Assembly: GCA_003520425.1 (NCBI GenBank)
Contig: DOUU01000144.1
Coordinates: 1,262-6,271, forward strand
DNA from: Deltaproteobacteria bacterium
GTDB lineage: Bacteria > Myxococcota_A > UBA9160
DNA: 5,010 nt
Direction: 5' to 3'
The notes beneath the pieces were generated by a model. It saw nothing but the letters and a program-made list of their open reading frames with translations. It ran no database searches and was not told the origin of the DNA. Of this stretch, positions 4,807 through 5,010 are shown piece after piece (the first letter of the stretch is position 1; each line of letters begins with the position of its first letter). A program made the translations under genes and the position numbers.

Positions 4807-5010
4807 CTACTGAGGGGCGGGAGTGGCGGTGCCGCCATCCTTCGCCGTGGTTTCGACCGGCGCCAAGCCCTCGCCGCTCGCATTCTTCTGCCGCAACTCG
4901 GCGAGCAGTCGCTCCGGGCCTCCCTGACCAATGATCTCTTGGAACTGGGTGCGATAGCTCGAGACGATGCTCACCCCTTCCACAATCACGTCGATCACGT
5001 ACCAGGTTCC
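4807..5010 (-). CDS. mlaC: MlaC-type phospholipid-binding ABC transporter component, C-terminal part (continues beyond window)
   Basis: The final 67 codons, to TAG at 4807-4809, of an MlaC/Ttg2D (toluene tolerance) protein. MlaC is the periplasmic shuttle carrying phospholipids between the outer-membrane MlaA complex and the inner-membrane MlaFEDB transporter, maintaining outer-membrane lipid asymmetry. The visible residues GTWYVIDVIVEGVSIVSSYR (1-20 of the fragment), then TQFQEIIGQGG and LLAELRQKN, match the conserved 'W.v.Dv.veGvSlv..YR.qF...i...G...Li..L' ending of the family. The start, signal peptide and lipid-binding pocket lie outside the window. After the family end at about residue 43 there is an unusual 24-residue tail rich in A, G, E, T and P ending APQ, which is probably disordered. 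An mla operon upstream on this strand, outside the window, would be expected. Confidence 0.88.
   Translation of the reverse strand, partial: GTWYVIDVIVEGVSIVSSYRTQFQEIIGQGGPERLLAELRQKNASGEGLAPVETTAKDGGTATPAPQ

Noticed and set aside
3486..4931. 481-residue open frame on the minus strand across the SDR gene and spacer
   Set aside because: It is a different frame of the well-supported SDR gene, very rich in R and G with no family motif, typical of a shadow frame in high-GC DNA.
1..5010. A defence system, mobile element, CRISPR array, tRNA or rRNA
   Set aside because: I found no direct-repeat array, transposase or integrase motifs, terminal inverted repeats or tRNA-like cloverleaf; all sizeable frames are metabolic or envelope genes, or unassigned.

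Overview
The window is a gene-dense, strongly GC-rich bacterial chromosomal segment. The C-terminus of an MlaC-type periplasmic phospholipid-transport protein implies an outer membrane. A deazaflavin-dependent (Ddn-like) oxidoreductase, an MFE-2/HSD17B4-like fatty-acyl SDR and the alphaproteobacterial/Methanosarcina-type phosphoserine aminotransferase together suggest a proteobacterial or Myxococcota/'deltaproteobacterial'-like genome. This placement is inference from gene content only. Nothing indicates a plasmid, phage, CRISPR array, insertion sequence or RNA gene.

Left half, rightward (2-2314): an unrecognised alpha/beta-looking protein (2-541) overlaps or abuts a Tam-family trans-aconitate 2-methyltransferase (about 493-1353) that has no usable ATG. 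After 38 nt comes a 150-aa Ddn-like nitroreductase-family protein (1392-1844) with a very clear ribosome binding site. The first three genes are spaced like one transcription unit. After a 101-nt gap comes a small VOC (glyoxalase/dioxygenase superfamily) metal-site protein (1946-2314). It converges on serC, and the two stop codons share the palindrome CTAG.

Right half, leftward (5010-2311): the 3' end of mlaC (partial, running off the window), a 251-nt spacer with GC-rich hairpins and a repeated GGGACC/GGTCCC hexamer, an MFE-2-like short-chain dehydrogenase (3650-4555), a 193-nt spacer, then serC (2311-3456). The spacers suggest separate transcription units. No obvious shared pathway links them: envelope lipid trafficking, (3R)-hydroxyacyl-CoA oxidation and serine biosynthesis.

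I do not see a new multi-gene system here. The points most worth a second look are the non-ATG start and overlap of tam, the mutually exclusive hairpins and hexamer cluster downstream of mlaC, a 37-codon upstream ORF ending on the SDR start codon, a possible leaderless start for the VOC gene, and the uncharacterised protein at the left edge. No gap between genes exceeds 300 bases.
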